Source of the DNA: Polychytrium aggregatum
Lineage: Eukaryota; Chytridiomycota; Chytridiomycetes; Polychytriales
Length of the DNA stretch: 64,000 nucleotides
Direction of reading: 5' to 3'
Assembly (NCBI RefSeq): GCF_025602895.1
Contig: NW_026516224.1
Location: 372,001-436,000 of the forward strand
Below the pieces are notes generated by a model. That model was not told where the DNA came from, made no database searches, and was given only the letters and a program-made list of their open reading frames with translations. The translations under genes and the position numbers were made by a program. The stretch's first letter is position 1. Each line of letters begins with the position of its first letter. This document shows, in pieces, positions 39,779-50,421 of this stretch.

Positions 39779-42511
39779 TTAGTAGCACTGCTTGGGATCA
39801 CCCAGACCAAGAGACTGAGCGAGGATCTGGAAGACCTCGGTGTTGTCAACGGCGCGACGACAGAGGCGAGCAATCGGCGCGTTGCAGTAGAGATCGACGG
39901 CCTGGAGGGTGTGGACCGAGGTGACTTCGCCTCCAGAGTTGCGGCCGTTGAAGTTGAGACCCTCGGGTTCGTCGGGGTCGACGCTGTTGACGGCGACGTT
40001 GGGATACTGCTTCTGGAAGAGACCGGTCAGGGCCTTGTTGCTGACGGCGGGGTTGCGGCCAAGAGGGTTGCCCTTGACATTGTTCTTGCGGATCTGGAAG
40101 TTATCGCGGCTCTGGGGGCCATCGACCTTGCCGCCAGCGAGCTTGTACTGACCCTGCCAGTTGGTGGGGTTGCCGTTGGCGTCGATGACAATGTCCATCC
40201 AGCCAGCAAAGTCGTACTCGCCGATGGCCATGCGCTTCTGGATCTGGAGCGAGTAGTCGGACGACTGGACGCCGGTCTGGCCGTCGAGGATGCTGCTGTC
40301 CGAGGTGGGCTGGTTGTTGAAGAACTTGGTGTCGACGGTGCCCCACACATCGTAGCCCTGGGCATGGTCGGCGGTGAGCAGGATGGCGGTCTGGCCGGGG
40401 TAGTGGGCGGCATCGTGGTCAACGACCTTCTTGACGGTGCGGTCGAGCTCGAGGAGATCGGCCAGACCACGGTCATAGTCCATCGGGTGCATCATCTTGT
40501 CGATCGAGGCAGCCTCGGCCATCAGGAACCAACCCTCGGAGCAGCGGGCGTCCATCAGGTTGATGGCCTTCATGACCATGTCGTCAAAGTTGGGCTGTTT
40601 GAGGGCGCTGCCGGTCAGGAAGGGAGAGTTCTTCTTGGTATCGAGGTTCTCGGTCCAGAGGTTGCGGTCGATCCAGGTCTCCATGTGGCCGTTGGTGAAG
40701 ACGCCGAGGAGGGGGCCGTTGCCCTGGTAGGAGGAGAGCTGGTCCTTGTCCGAGACAAAGGTGTAGCCGGCGTTGGTGTAGTCGGCATAGTAGCCGGTGG
40801 TGGCATTGCAGGGGCTGGCGCCCTTGCACCAGGCGTTGCCGCCGCCGCCGAGGAAGACATCGGGGCGGACGGGAGGGGCAGACCAGGGGTACTTTGTGCT
40901 GTTGGCGCCGTTGAGGGCCTGGCCGGCAATGACGAGCGAGTCGGAGCGACGGCGGGTGTGCGAGAAGACAGCAGCGGGGGTGGCATCCCACAGGGCAGAG
41001 GTGGTGACGACACCGACGCAGACGTTGGGGCGGAGACGACGGAGCATCTCGGCGAGGGTCTCGACCTTGGGGTCGTCGAGGGTGTCGGCCGAGGTATCGG
41101 CATAGACGTTGAGGGCGTTGACCCAACCCTTCTGGCCGGTGTGGTAGGCGGCAGCCGAGTTGGCCGAGTCGGTGATGATGGAGTCGATGCCGTTGGGGGA
41201 GACCTTGCCGACGCTGCCGAGGTTCTCGAGGTTGAGGAAGCCGGCACCCTTGGCGAACTGATATGCGCAATATGCGATGCGTGGTGTGTGATGTGTGGTA
41301 TAATGTGTGGTATAATGTGTGGTATAATGTGTGGTATAATGTGTGGTATAATGTGTGGTATAATGTGTGGTATAATGTGTGGTATAATGTGTGGTATAAT
41401 GTGTGAAATGACCCAAGGCGGCGACAGAGTTAGAATGTGGAACCTGATTTCGTGGTCACCTTGGGCCACGATCATGGCCTTGGTCTGAAACTCCACAACA
41501 ACAGCCACAACTACAACACTGATAGTCTTGACTCTTGCTATCGGCTGAACAGGCCGCTCCCACTCCCACTCCCACTCCACCGATGCCGCCAGACTGCTAC
41601 GCAATCCAGATTCACACAACGTACCTTGCCGAACTTGGTGGGACGCGAGATGAAGCGCGCGGCGCTGATCATCGCGGGAGCCATACCGTCACCAATGAAC
41701 ATGACGGTGTTCTTGGCGAGGGGCTTGCAGTAGTTGCGAGTGGACCAGCTGGCCGAGACACGCTCCTTGCCAACGGCAATGGTGACCTGATGGTTCAGTG
41801 GAGAGTGGGCGAGGAGCGAGGCGAGGAACCAGATGGGGAACCAGATGGGGAACCAGATGGGGAACCAGATGGGGAACCAGATGGGGAACCAGATGGGGAA
41901 CCAGATGGGGAACCAGGGAAGAGCGAGATGCCGAGTCAGCATTGGGCAACAGGCCGCCGTTGGCTGGCGATCTATGACACAGGCATGCCTGCGAGTACTG
42001 AGTGCTGGCAAGCACCGGCAGGCACTGGCAAGCATCGACAGACCCATCCAGCGACGCACGCACACGCGAGCACAAGACCTACGTTAAAGTCACCAGTGGT
42101 CGGCAGAGCAATGTCACGCAGAGCCAGACGGGTCACACCGACGGGGGTGGTCTTGGGAGGGTTGGCAAAGTACTCCGAGGCGTCCTTCGAGTAGGTGAAG
42201 TTCCAGGTCTGGGTGGTCCAGCTGGTTCCAAAGAACTGGTCCATGGGAACGCCGTTGATCTCGGCGATGATGCCATCAACAGAGGGGGAGGCGGCGTTGC
42301 CGTCGTTGTGCAGCTCGATCGAGATGTCAAAGTGCTGGCCAGTGACAAACTCGGCGCCATCGACAGGGACAACGGCCAGGTTGGAGCCCTGAGGGAGAGC
42401 GCGGTAGCGGGAGAACTGACCGGGGGTGGGGTTGGAAGGCTGGTACTGGGCAGCGACAGCGCTGACGGCCAGCGAGCCGACCAGCGAGACAGCAAGAAGC
42501 TTCATGACCAT
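39779..42511 (-). CDS. Alkaline phosphatase, inverted copy A, 689 aa
   Basis: Exons 42511-42083, 41786-41625 and 41257-39779 on the minus strand. Signal peptide (KLLAVSLVGSLAVSAVAA), then a roughly 120-residue beta-rich N-terminal segment, then an alkaline phosphatase fold: metal-site FIGDGM, the catalytic serine region ITDSANSAAAYHTG, AEAASIDKMMHPMDYDR, LLTADHAQGYD and the late SGGEVTSVHT. It hydrolyses phosphomonoesters, presumably secreted or vacuolar. It is nearly identical to copy B up to codon VDLYCN. The last about 40 residues then differ (APIARLCRRAVDN... ending PKQCY), and the protein is 11 residues shorter. Intron 1 has seven 12-bp repeat units where copy B has three. Confidence 0.88.
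41291..41405. repeat. 12-bp tandem repeat in phosphatase A intron 2
   Basis: Nine units of GTGTGGTATAAT, the mirror of the array at 45996-46110. Confidence 0.95.
41827..41910. repeat. 12-bp tandem repeat in phosphatase A intron 1, seven units
   Basis: Seven exact units of AACCAGATGGGG. The other arm has three, which gives the 48-bp length difference between the arms. Confidence 0.95.
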
Positions 42512-43394
42512 GGTGAAAGCGAGACAGAGTCTAGAGTCAGAGAGCCAGGTAGCAGAAGGGAGTCACTGTCGAGGCAGGGGACTGTCGGGCAGAGCTGGAT
42601 CCTTGGCGGCTGGAGGGAGAGGATCCGACCATGTTATATATCAGCGGAGGCGGGGGGGATGGGCCTCGACTTGGGGGGAAGTGATGCACATGCAAGGGGA
42701 GGGGCGTCTCGGATGGCCACTCGCGAGGAGGCTTGGGAGGAGCGTGCAAAGACAGGGTTTTGCTCCTTCTTTCTGTTCTTGGGCCGGGCGAAGTTCGATC
42801 CTCAAGCTTGTGGATTCAGAGGCTGGATGCACGCGCCGCCGGTGTTTTGGCGAGCCAGAGACAAGCCGAGCCGAGCTGTGTACAGAGGCAGGAGAGGCCT
42901 TGTGATGCAGCACGGGCATCGGGCTAAAGTACACAGCCAGATCGAGAGGGCCTGCGCGTTGAACAGAGGCGCATGGTGCGGATCATTGGGAGTGGGGATG
43001 ATGTATTGTGACAGGTTGGGTGTTGCAGCTGGAGTGGATGGAGTGGATGTAGTGGATGTAGTGGACGGAATGGATGCTGCGGATGCTGCGGATGTTGTGG
43101 ATGTTGTGGATGTTGTGGATGTTGTGGATGTTGTGCTGGTCGGTTGGGCTGTTGGATAGTGTGTGTTGTTGGTTGGCTCTGCCACTGGAATCGCCGGTGA
43201 CTGTGGCAAGAGGCAAAATTGTCAGCCATGGGAGTGCTGTGTCGGTGGGAGATGGGCTCTGTGAACAAGAAGCGCTCCGTGGGCCATCCAAGGCCGCTTG
43301 ATCTTGCGACTCGTCCCCTCCCCCCACAAGGACACCCCGGGGGTGGCGGGTGGAGCGCTGTGCTTGGTCGGGAAAGGCGATGACCGCGCGGCAC
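42512..43394. other. Upstream region of phosphatase A (arm sequence)
   Basis: Promoter side of copy A, mirrored upstream of copy B. TATATAAC-type sequence (42636-42643) lies about 125 bp before the ATG at 42511. A GTGGATGTT tandem repeat is at 43030-43134. Translated frames here are shadows of the repeat. Confidence 0.6.
43030..43134. repeat. 9-bp tandem repeat (GTGGATGTT)n, left arm
   Basis: Runs of GGAGTGGAT/GTAGTGGAT followed by five exact GTGGATGTT units. The mirrored array is at 44315-44420. Confidence 0.85.
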
Positions 43395-44054
43395 CGGGGG
43401 CAGCGTTGGCCAGACGACCATATCGATTGCTGTGGTGAGTCCAGCTTCAGAACGAGGCCGGGCACCTTGACTGCTGGAGCAGGATGCCAGGGCGAAGCGG
43501 CCTGCGTGCTGGCCATCGGCGCAACCCGCACAAGGCGTCACGTTGTATATACAGCTAGGTTTTGCGTTCCTGTTCAGTCGCTTTGTGACAGACCGTCGGC
43601 GTGCGTTGGAGCGGAAGCACGCGGGCTCTTGTTGCTGAGCGTGTGCACTCGGCTGTAGCCAATCGGGGTGTTCGCTCCGTCGTCACCACAACCGATCCCG
43701 CCCACACAGGCCGACAGGACAACGACAGCCGATCGCACGCCCTCGACTGTCAGGGAGAAGCTCGATCGTGGATTGGCCTGCTTGGGGTTCCTCTGTTGAG
43801 CTGTCGGCATGTGGGCTGATGTTGAGCGGCCCATGAGCGACCCAACAAGCCCAGGTTTGGCATGTATATACATCGAGGTACCCTTCCCATTCGCACGCGG
43901 GGCCCGATCCACTCTCTGCTTGCCGACGAACTCGGCGACATCAGCGACCAGCATGTCCAGCGAGCCGTCTGCACCGAGGATAAGCATGCGCCGTAGGCAA
44001 GCAGCGCATCCCGTGGAGATGCGGCTCCGTTCTGCTCCTCAATCACGGCCCCGA
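43395..44054. other. Spacer of the 3.5-kb inverted repeat
   Basis: 660 bp of non-palindromic DNA between the arms. The minus-strand frame from 44151 (GGALCLVGKGDDRAALGAVIEEQ...) and the one from 43987 (LILGADGSLDMLVADVAEFVGK) look protein-like and could be one broken gene, but no family is recognised. Each arm-spacer joint encodes GGALCLVGKGDDRAA reading towards the centre. Confidence 0.45.
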
Positions 44055-44314
44055 GTGCCGCGCGGTCATCGCCTTTCCCGACCAAGCACAGCGCTCCACC
44101 CGCCACCCCCGGGGTGTCCTTGTGGGGGGAGGGGACGAGTCGCAAGATCAAGCGGCCTTGGATGGCCCACGGAGCGCTTCTTGTTCACAGAGCCCATCTC
44201 CCACCGACACAGCACTCCCATGGCTGACAATTTTGCCTCTTGCCACAGTCACCGGCGATTCCAGTGGCAGAGCCAACCAACAACACACACTATCCAACAG
44301 CCCAACCGACCAGC

Positions 44315-44420
44315 ACAACATCCACAACATCCACAACATCCACAACATCCACAACATCCGCAGCATCCGCAGCATCCATTCCGTCCACTACATCCACTAC
44401 ATCCACTCCATCCACTCCAG
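44315..44420. repeat. 9-bp tandem repeat (AACATCCAC)n, right arm
   Basis: Mirror of the array in the left arm, upstream of phosphatase B. Confidence 0.85.
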
Positions 44421-44937
44421 CTGCAACACCCAACCTGTCACAATACATCATCCCCACTCCCAATGATCCGCACCATGCGCCTCTGTTCAACGCGCAGGCC
44501 CTCTCGATCTGGCTGTGTACTTTAGCCCGATGCCCGTGCTGCATCACAAGGCCTCTCCTGCCTCTGTACACAGCTCGGCTCGGCTTGTCTCTGGCTCGCC
44601 AAAACACCGGCGGCGCGTGCATCCAGCCTCTGAATCCACAAGCTTGAGGATCGAACTTCGCCCGGCCCAAGAACAGAAAGAAGGAGCAAAACCCTGTCTT
44701 TGCACGCTCCTCCCAAGCCTCCTCGCGAGTGGCCATCCGAGACGCCCCTCCCCTTGCATGTGCATCACTTCCCCCCAAGTCGAGGCCCATCCCCCCCGCC
44801 TCCGCTGATATATAACATGGTCGAATCCTCTCCCTCCAGCCGCCAAGGATCCAGCTCTGCCCGACAGTCCCCTGCCTCGACAGTGACTCCCTTCTGCTAC
44901 CTGGCTCTCTGACTCTAGACTCTGTCTCGCTTTCACC

Positions 44938-47655
44938 ATGGTCATGAAGCTTCTTGCTGTCTCGCTGGTCGGCTCGCTGGCCGTCAGCGCTGTCGCTGCC
45001 CAGTACCAGCCTTCCAACCCCACCCCCGGTCAGTTCTCCCGCTACCGCGCTCTCCCTCAGGGCTCCAACCTGGCCGTTGTCCCTGTCGATGGCGCCGAGT
45101 TTGTCACTGGCCAGCACTTTGACATCTCGATCGAGCTGCACAACGACGGCAACGCCGCCTCCCCCTCTGTTGATGGCATCATCGCCGAGATCAACGGCGT
45201 TCCCATGGACCAGTTCTTTGGAACCAGCTGGACCACCCAGACCTGGAACTTCACCTACTCGAAGGACGCCTCGGAGTACTTTGCCAACCCTCCCAAGACC
45301 ACCCCCGTCGGTGTGACCCGTCTGGCTCTGCGTGACATTGCTCTGCCGACCACTGGTGACTTTAACGTAGGTCTTGTGCTCGCGTGTGCGTGCGTCGCTG
45401 GATGGGTCTGTCGATGCTTGCCAGTGCCTGCCGGTGCTTGCCAGCACTCAGTACTCGCAGGCATGCCTGTGTCATAGATCGCCAGCCAACGGCGGCCTGT
45501 TGCCCAATGCTGACTCGGCATCTCGCTCTTCCCTGGTTCCCCATCTGGTTCCCCATCTGGTTCCCCATCTGGTTCCTCGCCTCGCTCCTCGCCCACTCTC
45601 CACTGAACCATCAGGTCACCATTGCCGTTGGCAAGGAGCGTGTCTCGGCCAGCTGGTCCACTCGCAACTACTGCAAGCCCCTCGCCAAGAACACCGTCAT
45701 GTTCATTGGTGACGGTATGGCTCCCGCGATGATCAGCGCCGCGCGCTTCATCTCGCGTCCCACCAAGTTCGGCAAGGTACGTTGTGTGAATCTGGATTGC
45801 GTAGCAGTCTGGCGGCATCGGTGGAGTGGGAGTGGGAGTGGGAGCGGCCTGTTCAGCCGATAGCAAGAGTCAAGACTATCAGTGTTGTAGTTGTGGCTGT
45901 TGTTGTGGAGTTTCAGACCAAGGCCATGATCGTGGCCCAAGGTGACCACGAAATCAGGTTCCACATTCTAACTCTGTCGCCGCCTTGGGTCATTTCACAC
46001 ATTATACCACACATTATACCACACATTATACCACACATTATACCACACATTATACCACACATTATACCACACATTATACCACACATTATACCACACATTA
46101 TACCACACATCACACACCACGCATCGCATATTGCGCATATCAGTTCGCCAAGGGTGCCGGCTTCCTCAACCTCGAGAACCTCGGCAGCGTCGGCAAGGTC
46201 TCCCCCAACGGCATCGACTCCATCATCACCGACTCGGCCAACTCGGCTGCCGCCTACCACACCGGCCAGAAGGGTTGGGTCAACGCCCTCAACGTCTATG
46301 CCGATACCTCGGCCGACACCCTCGACGACCCCAAGGTCGAGACCCTCGCCGAGATGCTCCGTCGTCTCCGCCCCAACGTCTGCGTCGGTGTCGTCACCAC
46401 CTCTGCCCTGTGGGATGCCACCCCCGCTGCTGTCTTCTCGCACACCCGCCGTCGCTCCGACTCGCTCGTCATTGCCGGCCAGGCCCTCAACGGCGCCAAC
46501 AGCACAAAGTACCCCTGGTCTGCCCCTCCCGTCCGCCCCGATGTCTTCCTCGGCGGCGGCGGCAACGCCTGGTGCAAGGGCGCCAGCCCCTGCAATGCCA
46601 CCACCGGCTACTATGCCGACTACACCAACGCCGGCTACACCTTTGTCTCGGACAAGGACCAGCTCTCCTCCTACCAGGGCAACGGCCCCCTCCTCGGCGT
46701 CTTCACCAACGGCCACATGGAGACCTGGATCGACCGCAACCTCTGGACCGAGAACCTCGATACCAAGAAGAACTCTCCCTTCCTGACCGGCAGCGCCCTC
46801 AAACAGCCCAACTTTGACGACATGGTCATGAAGGCCATCAACCTGATGGACGCCCGCTGCTCCGAGGGTTGGTTCCTGATGGCCGAGGCTGCCTCGATCG
46901 ACAAGATGATGCACCCGATGGACTATGACCGTGGTCTGGCCGATCTCCTCGAGCTCGACCGCACCGTCAAGAAGGTCGTTGACCACGATGCCGCCCACTA
47001 CCCCGGCCAGACCGCCATCCTGCTCACCGCCGACCATGCCCAGGGCTACGATGTGTGGGGCACCGTCGACACCAAGTTCTTCAACAACCAGCCCACCTCG
47101 GACAGCAGCATCCTCGACGGCCAGACCGGCGTCCAGTCGTCCGACTACTCGCTCCAGATCCAGAAGCGCATGGCCATCGGCGAGTACGACTTTGCTGGCT
47201 GGATGGACATTGTCATCGACGCCAACGGCAACCCCACCAACTGGCAGGGTCAGTACAAGCTCGCTGGCGGCAAGGTCGATGGCCCCCAGAGCCGCGATAA
47301 CTTCCAGATCCGCAAGAACAATGTCAAGGGCAACCCTCTTGGCCGCAACCCCGCCGTCAGCAACAAGGCCCTGACCGGTCTCTTCCAGAAGCAGTATCCC
47401 AACGTCGCCGTCAACAGCGTCGACCCCGACGAACCCGAGGGTCTCAACTTCAACGGCCGCAACTCTGGAGGCGAAGTCACCTCGGTCCACACCCTCCAGG
47501 CCGTCGATCTCTACTGCAACGGCCCCATCGCCGACCTTTGCGGTCGTGTTGTTGACAACACCGAGGTCTTCCAGATCCTCGCTCAGTCCCTCGGTCTTGG
47601 CGATCCCAAGCAGTGCGGTGACAAGCCCTACAAGTGTGTCCCGATCAAGAACTAA
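44938..47655 (+). CDS. Alkaline phosphatase, copy B, 700 aa
   Basis: Exons 44938-45366, 45615-45776 and 46144-47655, all in phase 0. Same architecture as copy A: signal peptide, N-terminal beta-rich segment, then FIGDGM, ITDSANSAAAYHTG with the phosphorylatable serine, LLTADHAQ and SGGEV metal-site motifs. The C-terminus (CNGPIADLCGRVVDN...CGDKPYKCVPIKN) adds extra cysteines missing in copy A and may be the original form. The ATG has the context CACCATGGTC; the next Met is two codons on. A TATATAACATG sequence lies about 125 bp upstream. The pair is divergently transcribed from a shared palindrome, so both may respond to the same signal, classically phosphate shortage, though no regulator site was identified. 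Confidence 0.9.
45539..45574. repeat. 12-bp tandem repeat in phosphatase B intron 1, three units
   Basis: Three exact units of CCCCATCTGGTT, against seven in the left arm. Confidence 0.95.
45996..46110. repeat. 12-bp tandem repeat in phosphatase B intron 2
   Basis: Nine units of ACACATTATACC just upstream of the 3' splice site. Confidence 0.95.
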
Positions 47656-47920
47656 ACGCTCGCTCATTTCAGCGATGCTCCCTCTGTCGTTCGGATTCTA
47701 TCGCTTCCAGCATTATCATCCCGAGCCTATCATACATGTCCTTCCTCGCCCTCTCTCTCGTGCTCTATAAACGCCGCTGTCTTAATTTCAGTGAGCAGAT
47801 GGTCTTCATAAAGTGTCTATCTGAATCTTTATTGCATTCCCTTGAGCTGGGGGCGGCTTCACTGATGGAGAGGCAGTCACCAGGACGGGCTGCGGGGACA
47901 TTGGCTCGCCAGATTGCCCC

Positions 47921-49761
47921 TCACATCTTCAGATGCTTCCGGAAGAGAGCAAACTCACGCTTGACCAAGTGGCTGAGCATGATCTCGACCAGATCCTTGG
48001 AAAACTTCTCATAGCCCTGCAAAGTTTCGATTCAACACCGTGTTTCAGTATCATAACCCGCGCACATACTCATTATATATCATGGACTTCGGTGCTGGCT
48101 GGCTGGTGCGCACCGATAAGTCCGCTGTCCCCCTACATGATGTTGGCCGCCCACACCAACCGCCCGAATTGCATTCAACCATCCCTTCAACGTATCACCG
48201 CGGGTTAGCACGCCAGTCTAACCAGCCTACCTTGAGCGAGAAGTATCTATCTCTATAGAACAACGAGGGATGTCGATACTCATAGTTGGACGAGTCAAGG
48301 CGTGGTCCGACAAAGACACCTTCGGTCTGGTTGCTGGTTGATCCACCCATCAAGACAGTCAGAAAGGGTAAGTTGGCATATACTTTCATATCGACACTGT
48401 CGTTTGTTCCGCTGCTGTGCCGAGAGCAATCTTACTTTTTGAGCCACTCCTGAACGAGCTCGTTTCTGCGGGCGTTTTGCTCTGCAACTTCCTTCCCATC
48501 GAGCTTCAAGTCTCCCATCGTTGGGAACGTGGACACGTAGACATCCATGCCCTTGTTTCGGAGCACTCGGACAATGGCGATCAAGTTCTCCAGGGTCTCT
48601 TCTGGCGAGATCGGTGCTTCCCCGCTTCGCGGTCTATGATATTGGTGCTCATGAGCAAAGCTGAACAGCGGTCTGGGCAACAGGCTGACAATCTACATCA
48701 AGCGCAAGCCCCAAATATGCCCAACCGGCAACGATGAGGGAATCCACCTGGCGTCGTTGAGGCCCAGGGCAATGATAACGGCGGCTGATTCCTCGATCTT
48801 TTTGGAGGCAAAAGTTTTATCGAACAGCTGGAGGGACTTGACACCAGGTTTCTGTGGATCGCAAGGCGTCAGTGTACGAGCCCCACATCACCGCCTCCAG
48901 CCAATCGATCATTGCCTGTCGGCGCGACGATCTTAGGTCAGCGTCCAAGCCAACACCCATGCTTCATAACGACACCCACCCGTTCAGACTGCGGCAGCCT
49001 GGGCACCGAGAGATGAACGCCATTAGTATATGCCATCTCGGAGTTCGCAGCGTGCTTGTCTTTCAAGGTGACTTACCAATCGCGAGTCGTTGAACCACAA
49101 TATCCCCGGTTGTGAAACCGCCACGACTGCCTCAGACTGCTCTCTTTCGAGAGGAGCTTTGCCAGATACGTTGCGATACCTGATTCGTTCGTCGGGTTTG
49201 TAGCGACAGCGGCGCGGTAGAGTTGCAGCATTAGTGCCGTTCATGCGCATGCTTTGGCTGCTGAGGCGACGTGTTCGTACCTGGGATCTGTCCAATCCCG
49301 ACCGAGTCTCCATATCCCCAGGCGATATCATCGCCTGCAGAGACGCGGCGGCGCGGTATCAGCGGACGACAATATTGTTAGAGCGCCAATTGACAAGTGA
49401 CCGCGCTTTGGCGAAGCGGGGCATTCCGCATCGATCGGCGGTGAGTGCCGACGAGCGAGAGCAAATTGACGGTGGCACTCTTACCGATGACGGTAACGGA
49501 CTGGCGGAACTTTGCCCAGGCGTCTGTTTCGTTCGGAAAGCTCTCAAAAGCATACTGGCGCGGTTGGGTTCGGGAGCGTCAGCCAGCCAATATGGAAGTT
49601 TGGTAAGTCACAGAGCAGAACAGGAATCCCAAGCGAGTGGCCCGAGGCCTGGAGTAAATACTTACCCACTGAAGGAGGCACCATAGGTACTTGGCCCAGA
49701 TCCAGTACTGATCCCACAGGAATACGACCCAATCGAGGATGGTGACGAGGAGGGAGGCCAT
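47921..49761 (-). CDS. SGNH/GDSL-type hydrolase-like membrane protein, multi-exon
   Basis: The minus-strand ATG at 49761 begins MASLLVTILDWVVFLWDQYW, an N-terminal hydrophobic anchor. Later exons give the block I-like GDDIAWGYGDSVGIG (about 49340-49285), then VIIALGLNDA (about 48780, the GxND block), TLENLIAIVRVLRNKGMDVYVSTFPTMGDL (48680-48432), then a segment ending HPSLFYRDRYF (48389-48240), and a last exon GYEKFSKDLVEIMLSHLVK to the stop at 47921. The order fits SGNH hydrolases (esterase or lipase fold), with GDD in place of GDS. Whether the nucleophile is kept is uncertain. Exon borders are approximate. It converges with phosphatase B and diverges from THI6. Confidence 0.65.
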
Positions 49762-50421
49762 CGCGCAGACGGATGATCAAGGATGGCTGTGTGGCTGGCG
49801 TGCTGGCTGATTCAAAGATGAGCCGGAGGAGATGAGTCTCTGGATGAGCGGCTTCAAGTAGTCGACGACCCGCAACGAAGACGCGGCTGAGCTGGGCTGG
49901 GATCGAGGGTCGATTGACGGCGGCGGGTGGGCAGATCAACAGCAGACGGCAAGAGCGACGACGGCGGGCGAGGAAAGCGCTTTGGCCATCCGGCGATCCG
50001 ATCGCGGCGATGCGGCCTGTGTGGCGGTGGCGGTGCGACGGCTCTGCTGCGCTCTCGGTCGCTCTCGGTTGCTCTCGGTCGCTCGTCGCGGCTTCTCGTA
50101 GCCTCTCGCTATCTCCTCGCTCTCTCCTCGCCACGGTTGGCCGTTTCGTCAAGCCTGCTGACCCAGTTCGCTGACCGTTTTGCCGGGTCGTTCGTTGCTT
50201 ACCGTCCGGCTTTCCCCCATCATCTACTCGCCAGATCCACCGCTGACGCTCGGTCTGCCCTCGGCATCTCATTTGGTACTTGTCGCGCCTTCTGATGCAT
50301 GCAGTTTCTGCCCCCAGTGGCCGAAGCTCGTGGCGGCTTTCTCGCTGACGCAACCTTTGTCTGCGGCTCATCGACCCAGGCCCAAAACCAGATCTATCCT
50401 CCTGCTGCTCATCTGCTCGTC
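49762..50421. other. Divergent promoter region, SGNH hydrolase / THI6
   Basis: 660 bp with GC-rich, CTCTCGGTCG(C/T)-type short repeats at 50040-50090. An in-frame ATG at 50299 could extend THI6 by 41 residues (MQFLPPVAEARGGF...). No riboswitch (THI-box) core was recognised by eye. Confidence 0.5.

Larger units (their letters stand above)
39885..43394. repeat. Inverted repeat, left arm (3510 bp)
   Basis: Reverse complement of 44055-47517. Coding, introns and about 880 bp of upstream DNA match nearly base for base; the only differences noticed are a 48-bp repeat-number change and a C/T change near 42630. Similarity drops sharply at 39885, inside the phosphatase 3' coding end, and at 43394. Confidence 0.9.
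44055..47517. repeat. Inverted repeat, right arm (3463 bp)
   Basis: Mirror of 39885-43394. Arm ends were placed where the two strands stop matching: GTGCCGCGCGGTCA on the spacer side, CTCTACTGCAACG on the outer side. Confidence 0.9.

Noticed and set aside
39743-41488. 581-codon plus-strand open frame (and its 584-codon mirror on the minus strand at 45913-47667)
   Set aside because: It is the antisense of alkaline phosphatase exon 3 plus the intron repeat. It has no motifs and is Val/Gly/Asp-rich from complemented codons.
50299-50421. N-terminal extension of THI6 from ATG 50299
   Set aside because: It is in frame but contains no conserved residues. The ATG at 50422 directly precedes the first ThiE strand. 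It remains possible as a targeting form.
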